A stretch of DNA of 64,000 nucleotides, taken from NCBI GenBank assembly GCA_023400405.1, contig JAEXFD010000007.1:1-64000 (forward strand), in the 5' to 3' direction. Made by a program: the position numbers and the translations under genes. The notes under the pieces were generated by a model, which searched no databases, was not told where the DNA came from, and was given only the letters and a program-made list of their open reading frames with translations. The DNA comes from Pseudomonadota bacterium. Its GTDB lineage: Bacteria; Pseudomonadota; Alphaproteobacteria; Sphingomonadales; Sphingomonadaceae. Below are positions 53,371 through 63,075 of this stretch, piece after piece (position 1 is the stretch's first letter; each line of letters begins with the position of its first letter).

Positions 53371-54935
53371 TCGAGGCCCTTGGCGAGCTTCTGCCGCAGC
53401 CGGTCAAGTGCATCGGCCTCGGCCGTCGCAGTGGCGGCGCGCCAGGCATAGCGCGCTTCGTAATGCCGGCCGAGCGTCCAATAGGCATCGCCCAGATGCT
53501 CGTTGACGCGCGAACCGGCGGGGTCGGCGCGCGAGGCGCGTTCGAGCAGCGGTAGCGCCTTGGCGGCATTGCCGCGGCGATACCAGGCCCAGCCGAGCGA
53601 ATCGGTGATCCCGGCATCGTCGGGCTTGAGCTTGTGTGCGCGTTCGAGCAGCGCCTGGGCATCGGCGAGGTGCTCGCCGCGCGCGACCTGGGCATAGCCG
53701 AGATAAGTGAGCGCGCTCGGCTCGTCGGGACCGAGTTCGACCGCCTTGCGCAGCGCCGGCAATGCCTCGGCCCAGCGTCCGGCACGATCGAGCGCCGCAC
53801 CCTGGAGATAGTGCAGCCGCCACCCGTCACCTGCCCCGGCATGGGTGAGCGCTTCGCCATAAGCGCCCGCAGCGTCGCCATAGCGCCCCGCATCGGTCAG
53901 CGCGTCGCCATAGGCGCGCAGCTCATCGCTGCTCGCATCGGCGCGGCCGGCGAGCGCCTTGGCCGCGGCCAGTGCGTCATCGTCGCGATCGGCGCTACGA
54001 AGCGCCGCGACGCGGCTCGCCGCAGCGGCGCGGGCGAAGGGGGTGTCGCTGCGGATCTCGGCGAGCGTGGCGAGCGCCAGGTCGGGCGAGCCTTCGCGCG
54101 ACAGGGCATCGGCGAGGAGCAGCCGCGCCCGGTCTTCGCTCGGATCGAGCAGCAGCGCCGCGCGGCTGAGCAGGATCGACAGCGTATCGAGCCGCTGGTC
54201 GGCAAGATCGCCGGCCAGGCCGACGAACAAATGCGCGGCGCCGAACGCAGCATCGGGCCTCCCCTCCTTAGCGATTCGCCGGCGCCAATCGGCATAACCG
54301 CCGCCGAGCAGTTCCGCGGCGCGCTCTGCCCGTCCGGCGCGGAGCAGGGCGATCGCCAGGTCGAGCCGGGCGTCAGTCGCCGCCTCGCCTGGAGGCTGGG
54401 CAGCGAGCGCGATCATTGCATCGCTTTCGCGCCGCGACGCGATCAGCAGCAACGGGCGATGGCGGGCGGCGAAGCGGGCGCCGATCGGATCGCCGCGCGC
54501 CGTATCGAGCAACGGCAGCGGGTTCTCGCCGCGGTCCTGTGCCAGCCACGCTCCCAGCACCGGGGCGAGAAAGGCGAGCGGGCCGTTCGAGAGCCGCTCA
54601 ACCGCGTTTTCGGCGCCGAGCCAATCGCCGCCATGCAGCGCGATGGCGAAGGCGAGCACATCGCTGTCCGCCGGCGCGACCTTGGCGCGCACCAGCACCG
54701 CGGCGCCGCGCGCGGCAAGGTCGAGATCGCCGGCGGCGAGCGCCTGGCGGTAGGTGCGCATCGCGAGCAGCTGGTCGTCGGGCGCGCTGGCGAGCGCGCG
54801 GCCATAGCCGGCGGCGGCGACATCCGCCTCCCCCGCCGCGTCTGCCGCGCGGGCGCGGGCATAGTCGGCGAGGTCCTGCGCGCTCGCGGGCAACGCTGCG
54901 AGCAGCGCCAGCGCGACGCTACATGTTCGGATAAT
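53367..54935 (-). CDS. Exported tetratricopeptide-repeat protein, start uncertain
   Basis: About 520 residues. A signal peptide (RTCSVALALLAALPASAQ) is followed by helical repeats. The C-terminal third holds clear TPRs (WRLHYLQGAALDRAGRWAEA, LTYLGYAQVARGEHLADAQA). Sphingomonads have such a protein upstream of ispE. No ATG, GTG or TTG stands near the signal peptide. The frame begins at an ATG at 55049 inside etf-QO, or it uses a rare start such as ATT at 54935. I give the latter as the minimal extent. Confidence 0.7.
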   Translation of the reverse strand: MIRTCSVALALLAALPASAQDLADYARARAADAAGEADVAAAGYGRALASAPDDQLLAMRTYRQALAAGDLDLAARGAAVLVRAKVAPADSDVLAFAIALHGGDWLGAENAVERLSNGPLAFLAPVLGAWLAQDRGENPLPLLDTARGDPIGARFAARHRPLLLIASRRESDAMIALAAQPPGEAATDARLDLAIALLRAGRAERAAELLGGGYADWRRRIAKEGRPDAAFGAAHLFVGLAGDLADQRLDTLSILLSRAALLLDPSEDRARLLLADALSREGSPDLALATLAEIRSDTPFARAAAASRVAALRSADRDDDALAAAKALAGRADASSDELRAYGDALTDAGRYGDAAGAYGEALTHAGAGDGWRLHYLQGAALDRAGRWAEALPALRKAVELGPDEPSALTYLGYAQVARGEHLADAQALLERAHKLKPDDAGITDSLGWAWYRRGNAAKALPLLERASRADPAGSRVNEHLGDAYWTLGRHYEARYAWRAATATAEADALDRLRQKLAKGLE

Positions 54936-56577
54936 TGGGGCCGCCGCCGCCTTCGGGAACCACCCAGTTGATGTTCTGGAGCGGGTCCTTGATGTCGCAG
55001 GTCTTGCAGTGCACGCAATTCTGCGCGTTGATCTGGAACCGCAGATCATCGCCTTCCCCCACCACTTCGTACACGCCGGCGGGACAATAACGCTGCGCCG
55101 GCTCGGCGTACATGGGAAGATTGTAATTCAAGGGGATGTCCGGGTCCTTCAGCGTCAGATGGACCGGTTGATCCTCTTCGTGATTGGTGTTCGAAATGAA
55201 CACCGAAGAGAGGCGATCGAAGGTGAGCACGCCGTCGGGCTTGGGATAGTCGATGCGCCGCGCCTCGGCAGCCGGGCGCAGCGTCTCATTGTCCTTGTGG
55301 CCGTGCTTCATCGTGAAGGGCCATTTGAGGCCGATCAGCTCCATCCACATCGCCACGCCCGAGAAGACCGTGCCCCAGGTGTCGCCGAACTTCTTGACCA
55401 GCGGCACGACGTTGCGGACGCCGCGCAGCTCCTCGTACACCCAGCTCGCCTCATAGGCTTCCGGATACGCCGCGAGCTCGTCGGACGAACGACCGGCTTG
55501 GACGGCGGCGAAGGCGGCCTCGGCGGCCATCATGCCGCTTTTCATCGCGGTGTGCGTGCCCTTGATCCGCGGCACGTTGAGGAAACCGGCGGTGTCGCCG
55601 ATCAGCGCCGCGCCGGGCGCGACCAGCTTGGGCACCGATTGCCAGCCGCCGTCCGAAATCGCCCGCGCGCCATAGGAGACGCGCTTGCCGCCTTCCAGGA
55701 TGGCGGCGATTTCCGGATGGGTCTTCCAGCGCTGCATCTCCTGGAAGGGCGAGAGCCAGGGATTGGTGTAGTTGAGCCAGGTGACGAAGCCGAGCGCGAC
55801 CTGCCCGTCGGCCTGGTGATAGAGGAAGCCGCCGCCATTGGCCTCGCCTTCGCGCAGCGGCCAGCCCTGAGTGTGGATCACGCGACCGGGGACGTGCTTG
55901 GCGGGATCGATGTCCCACAGTTCCTTGACGCCGATGCCATAGACCTGGGGCTGCGCGTCCCGGCACAGATCGAATTCGCGCTGGAGCTGCTTGGTCAGGT
56001 GGCCGCGGCAGCCCTCCGCGAAGAAGGTGTATTTGGCGTGGAGCTCGAGCCCCGGCTGGTAATCGGGCTTGTGGGTGCCGTCGCGCGCGACGCCCATATC
56101 GCCGGTGGCGACGCCCTTCACCGATCCGTCCTCGTTGTAGAGGATCTCCGCGGCGGCGAAGCCGGGGAAGATCTCGACGCCCATCTCCTGCGCCTTTTCG
56201 GCGAGCCAGCGGCAGAGATTGCCGAGGCTGCCGGTATAGGTGCCCTTGTTGTGGAGGAATGGCGGGGTCAGGAATTCGGGGAAGCTCGACTTGCCCTTTT
56301 CGCTGAGCACCCAGTGATGGTTCTCGGTCACCGGCGTGCGCGCGAGCGGGCAGCCATCGTCGCGCCAGCTCGGCAGCAGTTCGTCCAGCGCGCGCGGATC
56401 GATCACCGCGCCCGAAAGGATATGCGCGCCGACTTCGGACCCCTTTTCGAGGATGCAGACCGAAAGCTCGGCCCCCGCCTCTTCCGCCAGCTGCTTGAGC
56501 CGGATCGCCGCGGCCAGGCCCGCTGGGCCCGCGCCGACGATCACGACGTCATACGGCATCGACTCCCGTTCGCTCAT
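54919..56577 (-). CDS. Electron transfer flavoprotein-ubiquinone oxidoreductase
   Basis: The 552-residue inner-membrane-associated flavoprotein passes electrons from ETF to ubiquinone. It has the FAD-binding IVGAGPAGLAAAIRLKQ, LIGDTAGFLNVPRIKGTHTA (in the FAD domain), and the C-terminal 4Fe-4S ferredoxin-like motif NCVHCKTCDIKDP. The ATG at 56577 has GAAGGA seven bases upstream; the adjacent ATG at 56580 is less well placed. Confidence 0.95.
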   Translation of the reverse strand: MSERESMPYDVVIVGAGPAGLAAAIRLKQLAEEAGAELSVCILEKGSEVGAHILSGAVIDPRALDELLPSWRDDGCPLARTPVTENHHWVLSEKGKSSFPEFLTPPFLHNKGTYTGSLGNLCRWLAEKAQEMGVEIFPGFAAAEILYNEDGSVKGVATGDMGVARDGTHKPDYQPGLELHAKYTFFAEGCRGHLTKQLQREFDLCRDAQPQVYGIGVKELWDIDPAKHVPGRVIHTQGWPLREGEANGGGFLYHQADGQVALGFVTWLNYTNPWLSPFQEMQRWKTHPEIAAILEGGKRVSYGARAISDGGWQSVPKLVAPGAALIGDTAGFLNVPRIKGTHTAMKSGMMAAEAAFAAVQAGRSSDELAAYPEAYEASWVYEELRGVRNVVPLVKKFGDTWGTVFSGVAMWMELIGLKWPFTMKHGHKDNETLRPAAEARRIDYPKPDGVLTFDRLSSVFISNTNHEEDQPVHLTLKDPDIPLNYNLPMYAEPAQRYCPAGVYEVVGEGDDLRFQINAQNCVHCKTCDIKDPLQNINWVVPEGGGGPNYPNM

Positions 56578-56703
56578 CATCGCATCCTTCAACGTCTCGC
56601 AAAGGAACCCGCCGCATGCCTGTCGTCGCATGCTGGCCACGTCCTGTCCCTCGGTCGATGGAGGCAGATTGACCCGCCCGTCAAGGCATGACTCTGTGGC
56701 CGG

Positions 56704-57417
56704 GTGGGAGGCGAATACTCAACCGATTGGGGGCGGACGCTCGCCAGCGCGCTCGAATGGTGGCGCGATGCGGGCGTCGAAACGCTTCAGGAAGACGCTG
56801 CACGCGACTGGCTGGCGCGGCCGGCGCCGGTGCGCGACGTCCCGGCGGCCGTAGCGTCGCCTAAGCCCGATGCGCTGCCCGATACCCTCGCGACGTTCAC
56901 AGCCTGGCGGACTAGCGACGAAGTGCCCGAGGCGACCTGGCTCACCCCGCGAATCGGGCCGAGCGGCCCCGCCGATGCTTCGATCGCGATCGTCACCGAC
57001 ATGCCTGAATCCGAGGATGCCGAGGCACTGTTGACCGGCGGCGCGACCGGAAAGCTGTTCGCGCGGATGCTCGCTGCCGCTGGGATCGCGCGTGATTCGG
57101 TCTATCTGATGTCGCTCGCGGTGGCGCGGCCGCTCGCCGGGCGCATCCCGGCGGATCAGGAAGCGCGCCTCCTCGACATTGCTCGCCACCAGCTCAAGCT
57201 CGTCCAGCCAGGCCGGCTGCTGCTGCTCGGCCAGGCCGCGGCGCGGCTCGCTCCCGACGGAGAGGCACCCGGGGAAGATGGTTTACACTTTGTTAACCAT
57301 TTTGGCGGAAAGACGCAGGTGGTGGCGAGCTATCACCCGCGGTTCCTGCTGGAACGGCCCGCCGCCAAGAGCGAAGCCTGGAAACATTTGTTGCTGTTGA
57401 CCCGGGGGAGCCTGTGA
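56704..57417 (+). CDS. Uracil-DNA glycosylase superfamily protein lacking the family-4 iron-sulfur cysteines
   Basis: A GTG at 56704 gives 237 residues. Residues about 1-85 are a spacer. From 88 the UDG-like fold is visible: AIVTDMPESEDAEALLTG in place of the usual GEAPG-type motif, GKLFARMLAAAGIARDSVYL, and ASYHPRFLLERPAAK as motif B. The four cysteines expected in family 4/5 enzymes are absent, and the motif A residues are changed. Activity as a glycosylase is therefore doubtful. It overlaps the lytic transglycosylase gene (GTGA). Confidence 0.7.
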   Translation: MGGEYSTDWGRTLASALEWWRDAGVETLQEDAARDWLARPAPVRDVPAAVASPKPDALPDTLATFTAWRTSDEVPEATWLTPRIGPSGPADASIAIVTDMPESEDAEALLTGGATGKLFARMLAAAGIARDSVYLMSLAVARPLAGRIPADQEARLLDIARHQLKLVQPGRLLLLGQAAARLAPDGEAPGEDGLHFVNHFGGKTQVVASYHPRFLLERPAAKSEAWKHLLLLTRGSL

Positions 57418-59228
57418 CCAAGCGTATCCTTCTCGCCGCCACCGCCTTGCTGAGCCTGCCCGCCCTGGCGCATGCCGCCGACGGGCGAGACGCCGGTGCC
57501 GCCGCCGCGACCAATCCCGCCAGCCCCGCCCCGCCCGCAATGCGCGATGGCGACGGCATTCCCGATCAGCTCGATTCCGATCAGCGCGCCGGATACCGCA
57601 AGGTGTTCGCCGCGATCCGTGCCGAGCAATGGCAGGACGCGCAGCTTCAGCTCGACGCGATGAAGCCCGGCATCCTCCACCCGATCGCCCGGGCCGAGCT
57701 CTACACTGCCAAGAATTCGCCCAAGGTCGAGCTCGCGCCCCTTCTCACCCTCCTCTCCGAAGCGCCCGAACTGCCCCAGGCCGAGCAGATCGCGCGGATG
57801 GCCAGGACGCGCGGCGCGACCGAGCTGCCGCCGCTGCCGATCGCCCAGCGGCTGATGTGGTATGACGGCGCGCCGGTCCGCCAGCGCGCCCGCTCGATCA
57901 AGAGCGATGCCGCCGCGACCGAGATCGCGCTCGCCATCCAGCCCTTCGTCAAGAACGACCAGGGCGTCGAAGCCGAAGCGGTGGTCACCGCGCACGAGGC
58001 AGACCTGACGCCCGAGGCGCGCACCGAATGGCTGCAGAAGGTGGCCTGGATCTATTATGTCGCCGGCGACGACGACAATGCCCGCCGCGTCGCCGCCAAG
58101 GCGCAGGAAGGGATCGGCGACTGGGCGCCCCAGGCCGATTGGGTCGCCGGGCTCGCCGCGTGGCGCGAACAGGATTGCGCCAGCGCCGATGCCGCCTTTG
58201 AACGCGTCGCCACCCGCGCCGCCGACACCGAACTACGCTCGGCCGGCCTCTATTGGGGCTCGCGCGCCGAAATGGCATGCGGCCATCCCGACAAGGTGGC
58301 GCCGAAGCTGCGCGCCGCCTCACAATATGGCGAGACCTTCTATGGGCTGCTCGCCAAGGCGGCGCTCGGCATCGAGGAAAAGGCCGCCAAGGGCGACGGC
58401 TTCGTCGCACAGGACTGGCGGATGCTCGAGCGGCGGCCCAACGTCCATGTCGCCGCGGCGCTGGTCGAGATCGACGAGCCCGGCCTCGCGGACGAAGTGC
58501 TGCGCTACCAGGCCAAGCTCGGCACCGCTTCCGAGCACGCCGCGCTCACCCGCCTCGCCGCGCGGCTCGACTTGCCCCAGACCCAGATCTGGCTCTCGCA
58601 CAACGGCCCGGCCGGCGCCAAGCCGTTGCTGGAGGCGCGCTATCCCTCGCCGCATTGGACGCCCGCGGGCGGCTGGCGAGTCGACAAGGCGCTAGTCTAT
58701 GCCCACACGCTGCAGGAATCGCGCTTCAATGCCGAGATCCGCAGCGCCGCGGGCGCAATGGGGTTGATGCAAGTGAAGACCGGCGCGGCGATCGACGCCG
58801 GGCGTCGCAAGGGCGTCACCTATGCGGCCTCGGACCTGACCAAGCCGTCGGTCAACATGGAGATCGGCCAGACCTATCTCGAGCAGTTGCGCGACCAGCC
58901 CTTCACCCAGGGGCTGCTGCCCAAGGTGATCGCCGCCTATAATGCCGGCCCCACTCCGGTCCAGGCCTGGAACAGCCTGACCAAGGACAATGGCGATCCG
59001 CTGCTCTATATCGAGAGCATCCCCTATTGGGAGACGCGCGGCTATGTGATGACGGTGCTGCGCAACTATTGGATGTATGAGGGGAAGGAAGGCCGCAAGT
59101 CGGTGAGCCGCGCCGCCCTCGCCCAGGGGCTGTGGCCCAAATTCCCCGGCATGCAGGGCCCGCAGGCGGTCAAGCTCACCACGCGCAGCGCGAGCATCGG
59201 ATCGGGCCTGGGCCGTGCCAATCGATGA
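57414..59228 (+). CDS. Soluble lytic murein transglycosylase (Slt-like)
   Basis: The GTG start overlaps the stop of the gene before it and gives 604 residues with a signal peptide ([18 protein letters not shown]). A long superhelical domain (about 50-400) precedes the C-terminal GEWL-type domain. There the catalytic Glu lies in [20 protein letters not shown], followed by LMQVKTGAA and [15 protein letters not shown]. It cleaves glycan strands in the periplasm to 1,6-anhydro-muropeptides. Confidence 0.92.
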   Translation: MTKRILLAATALLSLPALAHAADGRDAGAAAATNPASPAPPAMRDGDGIPDQLDSDQRAGYRKVFAAIRAEQWQDAQLQLDAMKPGILHPIARAELYTAKNSPKVELAPLLTLLSEAPELPQAEQIARMARTRGATELPPLPIAQRLMWYDGAPVRQRARSIKSDAAATEIALAIQPFVKNDQGVEAEAVVTAHEADLTPEARTEWLQKVAWIYYVAGDDDNARRVAAKAQEGIGDWAPQADWVAGLAAWREQDCASADAAFERVATRAADTELRSAGLYWGSRAEMACGHPDKVAPKLRAASQYGETFYGLLAKAALGIEEKAAKGDGFVAQDWRMLERRPNVHVAAALVEIDEPGLADEVLRYQAKLGTASEHAALTRLAARLDLPQTQIWLSHNGPAGAKPLLEARYPSPHWTPAGGWRVDKALVYAHTLQESRFNAEIRSAAGAMGLMQVKTGAAIDAGRRKGVTYAASDLTKPSVNMEIGQTYLEQLRDQPFTQGLLPKVIAAYNAGPTPVQAWNSLTKDNGDPLLYIESIPYWETRGYVMTVLRNYWMYEGKEGRKSVSRAALAQGLWPKFPGMQGPQAVKLTTRSASIGSGLGRANR

Positions 59229-59742
59229 GACGATCGCGTTCCGCCCCGTGCGGATCGCGGTGCTGACGGTTTCGGATACCCGCACCCTTGCCGACGATCG
59301 CTCGGGCGACCGTCTCGTCGAGCGGCTGACCGGCGCCGGCCACCACCTCGCCGCCCGCGCGATCGTGCCCGACGATGCCGACCGGATCGTCGCCCAGCTC
59401 CATCGCTGGATCGATGATTCGAGCATCGAAGTGGTGCTCACCACCGGCGGCACCGGCGTGACCGGCCGCGACGTGACGCCCGAGGCGCTGGCCCGCGTCC
59501 AGGACAAGGAAATCCCCGGCTTTGGCGAGCTGTTCCGCTGGCTGAGCTACCAGTCGATCGGCACCTCGACGATCCAGTCACGCGCCACCGCCGGCGTCGC
59601 GCGGGGTACTTATATCTTTGCCCTGCCCGGCTCGACCGGCGCCGTCACCGACGCCTGGGACGGCATCCTCGCGAGCCAGTTCGACATCCGTCACAAGCCC
59701 TGCAACTTCGTCGAGCTGCTCCCGCGCCTCGAGGAACGCTGA
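59215..59742 (+). CDS. moaB: Molybdenum cofactor biosynthesis protein B
   Basis: The 175-residue MogA/MoaB-fold protein adenylylates molybdopterin or assists its synthesis. It has [12 protein letters not shown], the substrate-binding [17 protein letters not shown] and [13 protein letters not shown]. The GTG at 59215 overlaps the transglycosylase gene by 14 bases. A start farther in would lose conserved sequence. Confidence 0.92.
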   Translation: MPIDETIAFRPVRIAVLTVSDTRTLADDRSGDRLVERLTGAGHHLAARAIVPDDADRIVAQLHRWIDDSSIEVVLTTGGTGVTGRDVTPEALARVQDKEIPGFGELFRWLSYQSIGTSTIQSRATAGVARGTYIFALPGSTGAVTDAWDGILASQFDIRHKPCNFVELLPRLEER

Positions 59743-59754
59743 GCGTTCCCAACC

Positions 59755-60264
59755 TTATTTGAGGTTGGGCACTTCCTTCTTGAAGAAGTCGGCGAGTTCG
59801 CTGAGCTGGCTGTTCCACCAGTCGAGCACGTCGGCGAAATTGGCCTGGTTCAATCCCCCGATCGTCGCGACGTCATAGGCGACCGCGAAAATGCCGTCGT
59901 CGCGGACATAGGCCTGGAGGAAGCGCTTCTTCATGTTCCACTTGTTGGCGAGCGCAGCCGTGTTCTCCGGCGCCTTTTCGAAGGTCGACTCGAAGCGCAG
60001 CGAATCGCACTTCGCATGCTCCTTGCAGCCATAGAAATAGACGGCGAAGCTGTACGCCGCCTCGCCGCTCTCGATCATCGGATCGCCCTCGCCATCCTTG
60101 GAGAGCTTGGGCTTATATTTCGCCTTGTCCATCGCCGCGACCACGGTGGAGGGGGCGCTGGCGCAGACCATGTTTGGGCCGCAGGGCGCCGCATCCTCTG
60201 CCGCGGCAGGCGTCGCGAACAGGCAGAGCAGCAGGCCGGCCGAAGCCGCAAAGGTCAGGCGCAT
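59755..60264 (-). CDS. Exported YbjN-like domain protein
   Basis: The start at 60264 follows GGGGGAGA. The 169-residue product has a signal peptide (RLTFAASAGLLLCLFATPAAA), four Cys and a YbjN-like pattern (NKWNMKKRFLQAYVRDDG, FAVAYDVATIGGLNQANF). YbjN proteins are thought to be sensory or chaperone-like, but the role here is unknown. Confidence 0.75.
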   Translation of the reverse strand: MRLTFAASAGLLLCLFATPAAAEDAAPCGPNMVCASAPSTVVAAMDKAKYKPKLSKDGEGDPMIESGEAAYSFAVYFYGCKEHAKCDSLRFESTFEKAPENTAALANKWNMKKRFLQAYVRDDGIFAVAYDVATIGGLNQANFADVLDWWNSQLSELADFFKKEVPNLK

Positions 60265-60326
60265 GATCGATTCTCCCCCGAAATGAGAGCCGACCCTAGC
60301 AGCCGCGTCGCGCGCCGCAATCCGCG

Positions 60327-60668
60327 TCAGTCGCCTTCGTTGACGAACACGCCCAGTTCGTTCCCCGCAGGATCGCGAAAATGGAAGCGGCGTCCGCCCG
60401 GATAGGGGAAGATTGGCGCCGTCACTTCGCCGCCCGCCTGCACTACCTTGCCGAGCGCCGCCTCGAGATCGTCCACCTCCACCAGCGCGAGCACCTGAGC
60501 GATCGGCTGATCGTCGCTGCCGTTGATGCCGAGATCGACGTCGCCGCCGGTCGTCGCCGCATAATCGGGCCCGAAATCGGTGAATGCCCAGCCGAACGCC
60601 CCCGCATAGAAATCGCGCACCCCCGCGACCTGCTTCACCGGCAATTCCACATAACTGATCCGCGCCAT
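60327..60668 (-). CDS. VOC-superfamily (glyoxalase-like) protein
   Basis: A single VOC domain of 113 residues with RISYVELPVKQVAGVRDFY at the start and RRFHFRDPAGNELGVFV near the end. Both carry the positions used for metal binding in this fold. The function could be dioxygenase-like, resistance or isomerase; it is not specified by the sequence. It shares its promoter region with the divergent radical SAM gene, which holds an SOS-type box. Confidence 0.82.
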   Translation of the reverse strand: MARISYVELPVKQVAGVRDFYAGAFGWAFTDFGPDYAATTGGDVDLGINGSDDQPIAQVLALVEVDDLEAALGKVVQAGGEVTAPIFPYPGGRRFHFRDPAGNELGVFVNEGD

Positions 60669-60682
60669 TCACACCTCCGTAT

Positions 60683-60697
60683 GTTCTTGCTATGTTC
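60683..60697. promoter_or_regulatory. LexA (SOS) box of alphaproteobacterial type
   Basis: The sequence GTTC-TTGCTAT-GTTC matches exactly the direct-repeat GTTC-N7-GTTC site bound by alphaproteobacterial LexA. It lies in the 53-base divergent region, 25 bases upstream of the radical SAM ATG. It overlaps a possible -35 (TTGCTA at 60687-60692). Confidence 0.75.
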
Positions 60698-60721
60698 TAC
60701 TGTACAAACTAGCCTTGCGCA

Positions 60722-61792
60722 ATGGCAAAGACTCGCCCCACCCGCGGCGCGACCCTCAACGATGTGAGCCATCGTTTCAATCTGCCCGGCCGCGAGGTCG
60801 ATGGCGACTGGCTCGATGCGCGTGAGGATGTGGACGGCGCCCCGCCCCCGCTCCGCACCAGCGTCACGATCGAGAAGCCACGAACGATCCTTACTCGCAA
60901 CCAGTCTCCCGACATCGCCTTCGACCGGTCGGTGAACCCCTATCGCGGCTGCGAGCATGGCTGCATCTATTGCTTCGCCCGGCCCACCCATGCCTATCTC
61001 GACCTTTCCCCCGGCCTCGATTTCGAGACGAAGCTTTTCGCCAAGCCCGACGCCCCGGCGCTGCTACGCGCCGAGATCGGCAAGCGCGGCTATGACTGCC
61101 GGCCGATCGCCTTCGGCACCAATACCGATCCCTATCAGCCGATCGAGGCGCAGTGGCGGATCACCCGCGGCTGCATCGAGCTGCTCGCCGAATGCAATCA
61201 TCCGATCACCGTCACCACCAAATCGAACCGGGTGACGCGCGACATCGAGCTGCTCGCGCCGATGGCCGCGAAGGGGCTGGCGGCGGTGATGATCTCGGTC
61301 ACCTCGCTCGATCCGAAGATCGCGATGACGGTCGAGCCGCGCGCGCCGCATCCCGAACGGCGGCTGGCGGCGATCCGCCAGCTCAGCGAAGCGGGCGTGC
61401 CGGTATTCGTGTCGATGTCGCCGGTGATCCCGCACGTGACCGATCATGAGATGGAGCATATCCTGGAGCGCGCCGCGGAGGCGGGCGCGCGCGCGGCCTT
61501 CTTCCTGCCGGTGCGCCTGCCGCACGAAGTCGCGCCGCTGTTCCGCGCCTGGCTCGACACGCATTTTCCCGATCGCGCCGGCAAGGTGATGGCGACGATC
61601 CAGTCGATCCGCGGCGGGCGCGACAACGATCCCGATTTCTTCACGCGGATGCGCGGCCAGGGGCCCTGGGCCGATCTGCTCCGCACTCGCTTCAAGAAGG
61701 CGGCGGCGCGCTACGGCCTCGACAGCGAAGTGCTGCGGCTGCGCACCGATCTCTTCCGCCCACCCGCCGGCGCGCAGGGCGAGTTATTCTAA
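60722..61792 (+). CDS. PA0069-family radical SAM protein (SplB-like)
   Basis: The 356-residue protein has the radical SAM cysteine triad C77, C81 and C84 (RGCEHGCIYCFARPTH), a CxxxCxxC arrangement. Further conserved parts are AFGTNTDPYQPIE, ITVTTKSNRVTRD and the C-terminal LRLRTDLFRPP. The family is related to spore photoproduct lyase, a DNA repair enzyme, but its own reaction is unknown. The LexA-type box upstream supports a role in the response to DNA damage. Confidence 0.87.
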   Translation: MAKTRPTRGATLNDVSHRFNLPGREVDGDWLDAREDVDGAPPPLRTSVTIEKPRTILTRNQSPDIAFDRSVNPYRGCEHGCIYCFARPTHAYLDLSPGLDFETKLFAKPDAPALLRAEIGKRGYDCRPIAFGTNTDPYQPIEAQWRITRGCIELLAECNHPITVTTKSNRVTRDIELLAPMAAKGLAAVMISVTSLDPKIAMTVEPRAPHPERRLAAIRQLSEAGVPVFVSMSPVIPHVTDHEMEHILERAAEAGARAAFFLPVRLPHEVAPLFRAWLDTHFPDRAGKVMATIQSIRGGRDNDPDFFTRMRGQGPWADLLRTRFKKAAARYGLDSEVLRLRTDLFRPPAGAQGELF

Positions 61793-63009
61793 CGGCGACG
61801 GAGCAAGGCGAGCGGCACGGCGTCGGCCATTGCCTGATATCCCGCGAGCGAGGGGTGAAGCCCGTCATTGTCATAGGCCGCGCGAAGGCGTGTCGGCGCT
61901 GCCGGATCGCGAAGCGCGGCGTCGAAATCGATCACCCCGTCGAAATGCCCAGGCGCCCGGATCCAGGCGTTGACAGCCTGGCGATCGGCCTCGTTTGCGG
62001 CGTCGGGATGATAATAGGCCGAGCGGCCATAGGGCGTGATCGTCGCCCCGATCACCCGGATCCCATGCGCGCGCCCGCGAGCCACCATCTGGCGATAGGC
62101 GCCGATCATTCGGGCGACGAGCGCGGCATGGGCTTCGGCGCTCACGGGCGCGTCGCGCGTGAGGACGCCGAGGTCGTTGACGCCCTCCAGCAGGATTGCG
62201 TGCGTGACCCCCGGATGGCTCAGCACATCCCGGTCGAAGCGGGCGAGTGCATTTGGCCCGGTGCCGTCTTCGAGCAGCCGGTTGCCGCCGATCCCCGCAT
62301 TGAGCACCGCCATCCCGCCCAGGCCTGCTTCGCCCCGCAGCCGGCGCTGCAACGCATCGGTCCAGCGCCGATTGCTGTTCGCCGCGACGCCATAGCCGTC
62401 CGTGATCGAATCGCCGAAAACGACGAGGGCAGACCGAGCGGCGGGCGATGCGATTTCGACGCTCGCCAGTTGATACCAGTGATCGGCCTTTGCTGCGCCG
62501 GGCAGGTCGGCATCGGCGGTGTGGTCGCCCCCGAGATAGTGGCTGGTCGCGCGCGATCCGGAATGGCCGGTCTGGCCCGCCGGGGCCTGCGGAAAATGGA
62601 CCGACACCGCGACATCCGCGCCGGCGGGGACGCTGAGCGCGACCGGATCGGACCAGTAATCCGCCCCAGCCGGGATCGTCGCCGATTCCGCGCCTCCGAA
62701 GCGAAGCACGCGCAGGCTGGCAGGATCGATGCGCGCAGCCGACGGATCGGGCGCGCGCGCGATCGTGGCATGGTCGATCCGCAGCGGCTTGGTGCCGAAG
62801 GCATTGGAGAAGCGCACGCGCATACGATCGCCGGCGATCTGAATGCGGACCACCTGGCGCAGCGTCGCGTCGCGCAAAGCGTCGCTCGGCAAGGCGGCAT
62901 TGCCTTCGGCGGGCTGCTGGGCACTAGACCACCCGGCGACCCATCGATCGCCCGGGGCAACGGCCCCGAGCAACAGCACCCATGCGAGCAATCCTGCGGC
63001 GCGTGCCAT
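61789..63009 (-). CDS. SGNH/GDSL hydrolase, exported
   Basis: The 406-residue protein has a signal peptide (ARAAGLLAWVLLLGAVAPG), an N-terminal beta domain and an SGNH domain with VVFGDSITDGYG (nucleophile Ser), GIGGNRLL, LLEGVNDLG and DGLHPSLAGYQAM. It probably removes acyl groups from glycans or lipids. The stop is convergent with the radical SAM gene, overlapping by about four bases. Confidence 0.87.
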   Translation of the reverse strand: MARAAGLLAWVLLLGAVAPGDRWVAGWSSAQQPAEGNAALPSDALRDATLRQVVRIQIAGDRMRVRFSNAFGTKPLRIDHATIARAPDPSAARIDPASLRVLRFGGAESATIPAGADYWSDPVALSVPAGADVAVSVHFPQAPAGQTGHSGSRATSHYLGGDHTADADLPGAAKADHWYQLASVEIASPAARSALVVFGDSITDGYGVAANSNRRWTDALQRRLRGEAGLGGMAVLNAGIGGNRLLEDGTGPNALARFDRDVLSHPGVTHAILLEGVNDLGVLTRDAPVSAEAHAALVARMIGAYRQMVARGRAHGIRVIGATITPYGRSAYYHPDAANEADRQAVNAWIRAPGHFDGVIDFDAALRDPAAPTRLRAAYDNDGLHPSLAGYQAMADAVPLALLRRR

Positions 63010-63075
63010 GTCCCTCTCCCATGCTTGCGGTCAGCATAGGCGCGTGAGGACGGATCGCAACGGCGGGAAAGGGAG

